DNA from: DATKZH01 sp964475955
GTDB lineage: Bacteria; Planctomycetota; Planctomycetia; Pirellulales; Thermoguttaceae
Assembly (NCBI GenBank): GCA_964475955.1
Contig: CAYYZY010000198.1
Coordinates: 1 to 14,121 of the forward strand
DNA: 14,121 bases
Direction of reading: 5' to 3'
Below are positions 11,949 to 14,121 of the stretch, in pieces. The position numbers and the translations under genes were made by a program. The notes under the pieces were generated by a model. That model was given only the letters and a program-made list of their open reading frames with translations. It ran no database searches and was not told the DNA's origin. Position 1 is the first letter of the stretch, and each line of letters begins with the position of its first letter.

Positions 11949-12078
11949 ACCGTGCGCGATTTGGCGGCGCGCGGGATGCGACTGGAGGGAACGGCCTCTG
12001 TGCCGTTCCGAGATTCTCGTGACGGCGGAACGCCGCGGAGGGCGTCCCCTACCGTGGTGTGGCGGAGTCGCGCACGGT
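11949..12078. repeat. Second large stem-loop next to the DUF1844 gene
   Basis: ACCGTGCGCGA (11949-11959) pairs perfectly with TCGCGCACGGT (12068-12078). Inside are GGAACGGC-CTCTGT-GCCGTTCC (11988-12009) and CGGCG-GAA-CGCCG (12023-12035). The total of 130 bases is close to the neighbouring stem-loop. On the minus strand it starts 3 bases after the DUF1844 stop codon, so it could end that transcript. Confidence 0.5.
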
Positions 12079-12081
12079 CGT

Positions 12082-12549
12082 TTAGCCGCCGGCCTGCTGC
12101 TGTTGCTGGACCGCGAGGTAGCTCATCCGCAGCTCGTGCAGCAGGTTGCTGAAAACGGCGGTCTCCTCGGCCGTGCGGTTTCCCTCGGTCTTCTCCTCGA
12201 GCAGGGCGATCGTGTCGACCAGATGCTTGGCCTGATGGAGGAGCACCTTCGGCTCGTTGCCCGACGGATCGCGCAACAGGCCCAGGGCCGCCAACGCCTG
12301 CATCCCCAGCGAGTTGGCCAGGACTTCCAGCGACGGGGGCGGCAGGGGAACGTCCTTGGGGGGCTCCTCGGCGGAAGGGGCCTCCTCGCCGGAACGGGCC
12401 TCTTCGGCCCCCCGGGCCGCTTCTTCCGACGGCGGCTTCTCCCTCTGCCCGCGCTCCAGGGCTTCCTTCTCGGCCTGGGCTCGGCCCTTCCAGTCCTCGT
12501 CGACGATGATCTTCTTTTCCTGCGGCTTGTCGTTGGGCGATTCGGTCAT
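12082..12549 (-). CDS. DUF1844 domain protein
   Basis: This is a 155-residue cytoplasmic protein with no signal peptide. Residues 1-35 are charged (MTESPNDKPQEKKIIVDEDW). Residues about 36-72 form a Pro/Glu/Ala-rich disordered linker. Residues about 73-150 match the DUF1844 pattern: SLEVLANSLGMQALAALGLL, then NEPKVLLHQAKHLVDTIALL and EEKTEGNRTAEETAVFSNLL, a helical bundle ending in a Gln run (QQQQQ). The function of DUF1844 is not known to me. The gene lies 93 bases after pyrG on the same strand and is probably co-transcribed with it. The start at ATG 12549 is supported by the conserved basic N-terminus, although the ribosome binding site is weak. Confidence 0.85.
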   Translation of the reverse strand: MTESPNDKPQEKKIIVDEDWKGRAQAEKEALERGQREKPPSEEAARGAEEARSGEEAPSAEEPPKDVPLPPPSLEVLANSLGMQALAALGLLRDPSGNEPKVLLHQAKHLVDTIALLEEKTEGNRTAEETAVFSNLLHELRMSYLAVQQQQQAGG

Positions 12550-12585
12550 GGGTCACGGCTCTCGTGCGTAATGACGGAGAATCGG

Positions 12586-12604
12586 CGCCGACGTGCCGTC
12601 GGCG
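12586..12604. repeat. Hairpin in the pyrG to DUF1844 gap
   Basis: CGCCGAC and GTCGGCG flank GTGCC. There is no T run on the minus strand, so it is more likely an attenuating or processing structure within the transcript than a full terminator. Confidence 0.35.
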
Positions 12605-12642
12605 GCTAAACGGGCCATGGGGTCAGTTAGTCCAGCGGCGCG

Positions 12643-14121
12643 CTAGTCGGGGGCGGTGGCTTCCTCGGCCTCGGCTGCCCGGGGCTCGGGGCGGTTCGTG
12701 CGCCGCTCGATGGCCGCCGCGATCAGCCCGTCGAACAACGGCTGGGGACGCGTCGGCTGCGATTTGAACTCGGGGTGGAACTGCACGGCCACGAACCAGG
12801 GATGGTCGCGGACCTCGACGATCTCGACCAACGAGCCGTCGGGACTGGTGCCGACCACGTCCATGCCGTGGGCGGCGAACTGCTGCCGGTAGCCGTTGTT
12901 GAACTCGTAGCGGTGCCGGTGCCGCTCCGAAATCTCCAGCAGGCCGTAGCACTCGGCCGCGCGCGAGCCGGGGGCAAGCCGGGCGGGCTGGGCGCCCAGG
13001 CGCATCGTGCCCCCCTTGTCGGTAATCGTCTTCTGCTCGTCGAGGAGGCCGATGACCGAGTGCGGGTTGTCCTTGTCGAACTCGCTCGAGTTGGCGCCCT
13101 CCAGCCGGACGACGTTCCGCGCGAACTCGATCACCGCGCACTGCATGCCCAGGCAGATGCCCAGGAAGGGAATCCCCCGCTCCCGGGCGTACTGCACGGC
13201 GTCGATCTTCCCCTCGATGCCCCGCTCGCCGAATCCGCCGGGGATGAGCAGGCCGTCGACGCCGGCCAACAGGCGCTCGGGCCCCTCGCGCTCGATCGCC
13301 TCGCTGTGCACCCGCTGGATGCGGACTTGCGCCAGGTTGGCGATGCCGGCGTGGTCGAGGGCCTCGTAGATCGACTTGTAGGCGTCGCGGTGCTCGGCGT
13401 ATTTGCCGACCACGGCGATGCTGATCTCGTGTTTCGGGTTGCGGAGCCGGTGCAGCAGGTCGCGCCAGTGATCGAGGTCGACGCTGCCCGCCTTCAGGCC
13501 GAGCCGCCGCACGATCAACTCGTCGAGGCCGTGATCCACCAGGCTCAAGGGGACCTCGTAGATGGAGAAGTCCTTGTCGCGTTCCTCGATGACCGCTTCG
13601 ACGGGCACGTTGCAGAACAGGGCGATCTTGCCGCACTCCTCCTGGCCCAGGGGGCGTTGCGTGCGGCAGATGAGGATGTCGGGCTGGATACCGATTTGGC
13701 GGAGCTGCCCGACGGAGTGCTGGGTCGGCTTGGTCTTTTGTTCGTCGGCGGCTTTGAGGTAAGGGACGAGCGTCAGGTGGATGTAGAGGCAGTTTTCCTT
13801 GCCCACGTCGAGGGAGAACTGGCGGATCGCCTCGAGGAAGGGTTGGCTTTCGATGTCGCCCACGGTGCCGCCGATCTCGCTGATCACCACGTCGACGTCG
13901 TCGCCGCGGAGCTTGCCGATGGCCGCCTTGATCTCGTTGGTGATGTGGGGGATCACCTGGACGGTCTGCCCCAGATACGCGCCCTGGCGCTCCTTCTGGA
14001 TCACCGCCTGGTAGATCTGGCCGGTGGTGAAGTTGCAGTCGCGCGTCAGGGGGCTGTCGGTGAACCGCTCGTAGTGGCCCAGGTCGAGGTCGGTCTCGCT
14101 GCCGTCGTCGAGCACGTAGAC
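12643..14121 (-). CDS. pyrG: CTP synthase, N-terminus outside window
   Basis: This glutamine-hydrolysing enzyme converts UTP to CTP in pyrimidine synthesis, in the cytoplasm. 492 codons are visible and the frame continues beyond the right edge. By comparison with the E. coli protein, about 70 N-terminal residues, including the P-loop, are missing. The synthase domain shows GSETDLDLGHYERF, YLGQTVQVIPHITNEIK and SEIGGTVGDIESQPFLEAIR. The glutaminase domain shows the GICLGMQ nucleophile elbow (Cys codon at 13153-13155) and QFHPEF with catalytic His (12775-12777) and Glu (12769-12771). GGFGERGIEGK is also typical. All key residues are present, so the enzyme should be active. The C-terminus has a short acidic/Ala-rich extension. 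It is followed by DUF1844 on the same strand. Confidence 0.97.
   Translation of the reverse strand, partial: VYVLDDGSETDLDLGHYERFTDSPLTRDCNFTTGQIYQAVIQKERQGAYLGQTVQVIPHITNEIKAAIGKLRGDDVDVVISEIGGTVGDIESQPFLEAIRQFSLDVGKENCLYIHLTLVPYLKAADEQKTKPTQHSVGQLRQIGIQPDILICRTQRPLGQEECGKIALFCNVPVEAVIEERDKDFSIYEVPLSLVDHGLDELIVRRLGLKAGSVDLDHWRDLLHRLRNPKHEISIAVVGKYAEHRDAYKSIYEALDHAGIANLAQVRIQRVHSEAIEREGPERLLAGVDGLLIPGGFGERGIEGKIDAVQYARERGIPFLGICLGMQCAVIEFARNVVRLEGANSSEFDKDNPHSVIGLLDEQKTITDKGGTMRLGAQPARLAPGSRAAECYGLLEISERHRHRYEFNNGYRQQFAAHGMDVVGTSPDGSLVEIVEVRDHPWFVAVQFHPEFKSQPTRPQPLFDGLIAAAIERRTNRPEPRAAEAEEATAPD

Noticed and set aside
10988..12556. 522-codon minus-strand open frame
   Set aside because: It overlaps the mraZ-like gene on the other strand and the DUF1844 gene in another frame, with no plausible protein composition.

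Overview
The window is high-GC bacterial DNA that most resembles a planctomycete (Planctomycetota, perhaps Pirellulales). This is inferred from gene content: an HDOD protein with a degenerate GGDEF domain, pyrG followed by a DUF1844 gene, a stand-alone MraZ-like protein, planctomycete-style tyrosine recombinases, a HEAT-repeat remnant and several palindromic intergenic elements. No rRNA, tRNA or CRISPR array was found.

Positions 1-2700 are a mobile-element scar. A small helix-turn-helix gene (entering from the left edge) overlaps by ATGA a tyrosine recombinase that is cut off just after its first catalytic arginine. About 1 kb of palindrome- and repeat-rich DNA follows, with one weak coding remnant. 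Then comes a second tyrosine recombinase, unrelated in detail, with two single-base frameshifts and no catalytic domain.

Positions 2690-4402 (minus) encode an HDOD signalling protein with a C-terminal GGDEF-like domain that has lost its signature motif. A 549-base gene-poor stretch with hairpins separates it from the most striking unit. This is a two-gene plus-strand operon (4952-8292) of a glycyl radical enzyme and its dedicated radical-SAM activating enzyme. The enzyme keeps its active-site Cys and glycyl-radical loop, but its best-supported start adds a textbook twin-arginine (Tat) signal peptide. That would send a normally cytoplasmic, oxygen-sensitive radical enzyme out of the cytoplasm.

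Positions 8442-10566 (minus) hold a CinA-family protein whose C-terminal amidohydrolase signature is destroyed, and a secreted protein with a short C-terminal domain that looks like those in planctomycete secretin-type proteins. Upstream lies a decayed HEAT-repeat fragment ending at a perfect hairpin.

Positions 11282-12549 hold an MraZ-like tandem AbrB-fold protein (plus) convergent with a DUF1844 protein (minus). Between them are two adjacent large stem-loops of about 130 bases each. The DUF1844 gene lies just downstream of pyrG (CTP synthase), which runs off the right edge without its N-terminus.

The candidate new biology is the Tat-tagged glycyl radical enzyme system. Second in interest are the paired structured elements at 11796-12078.
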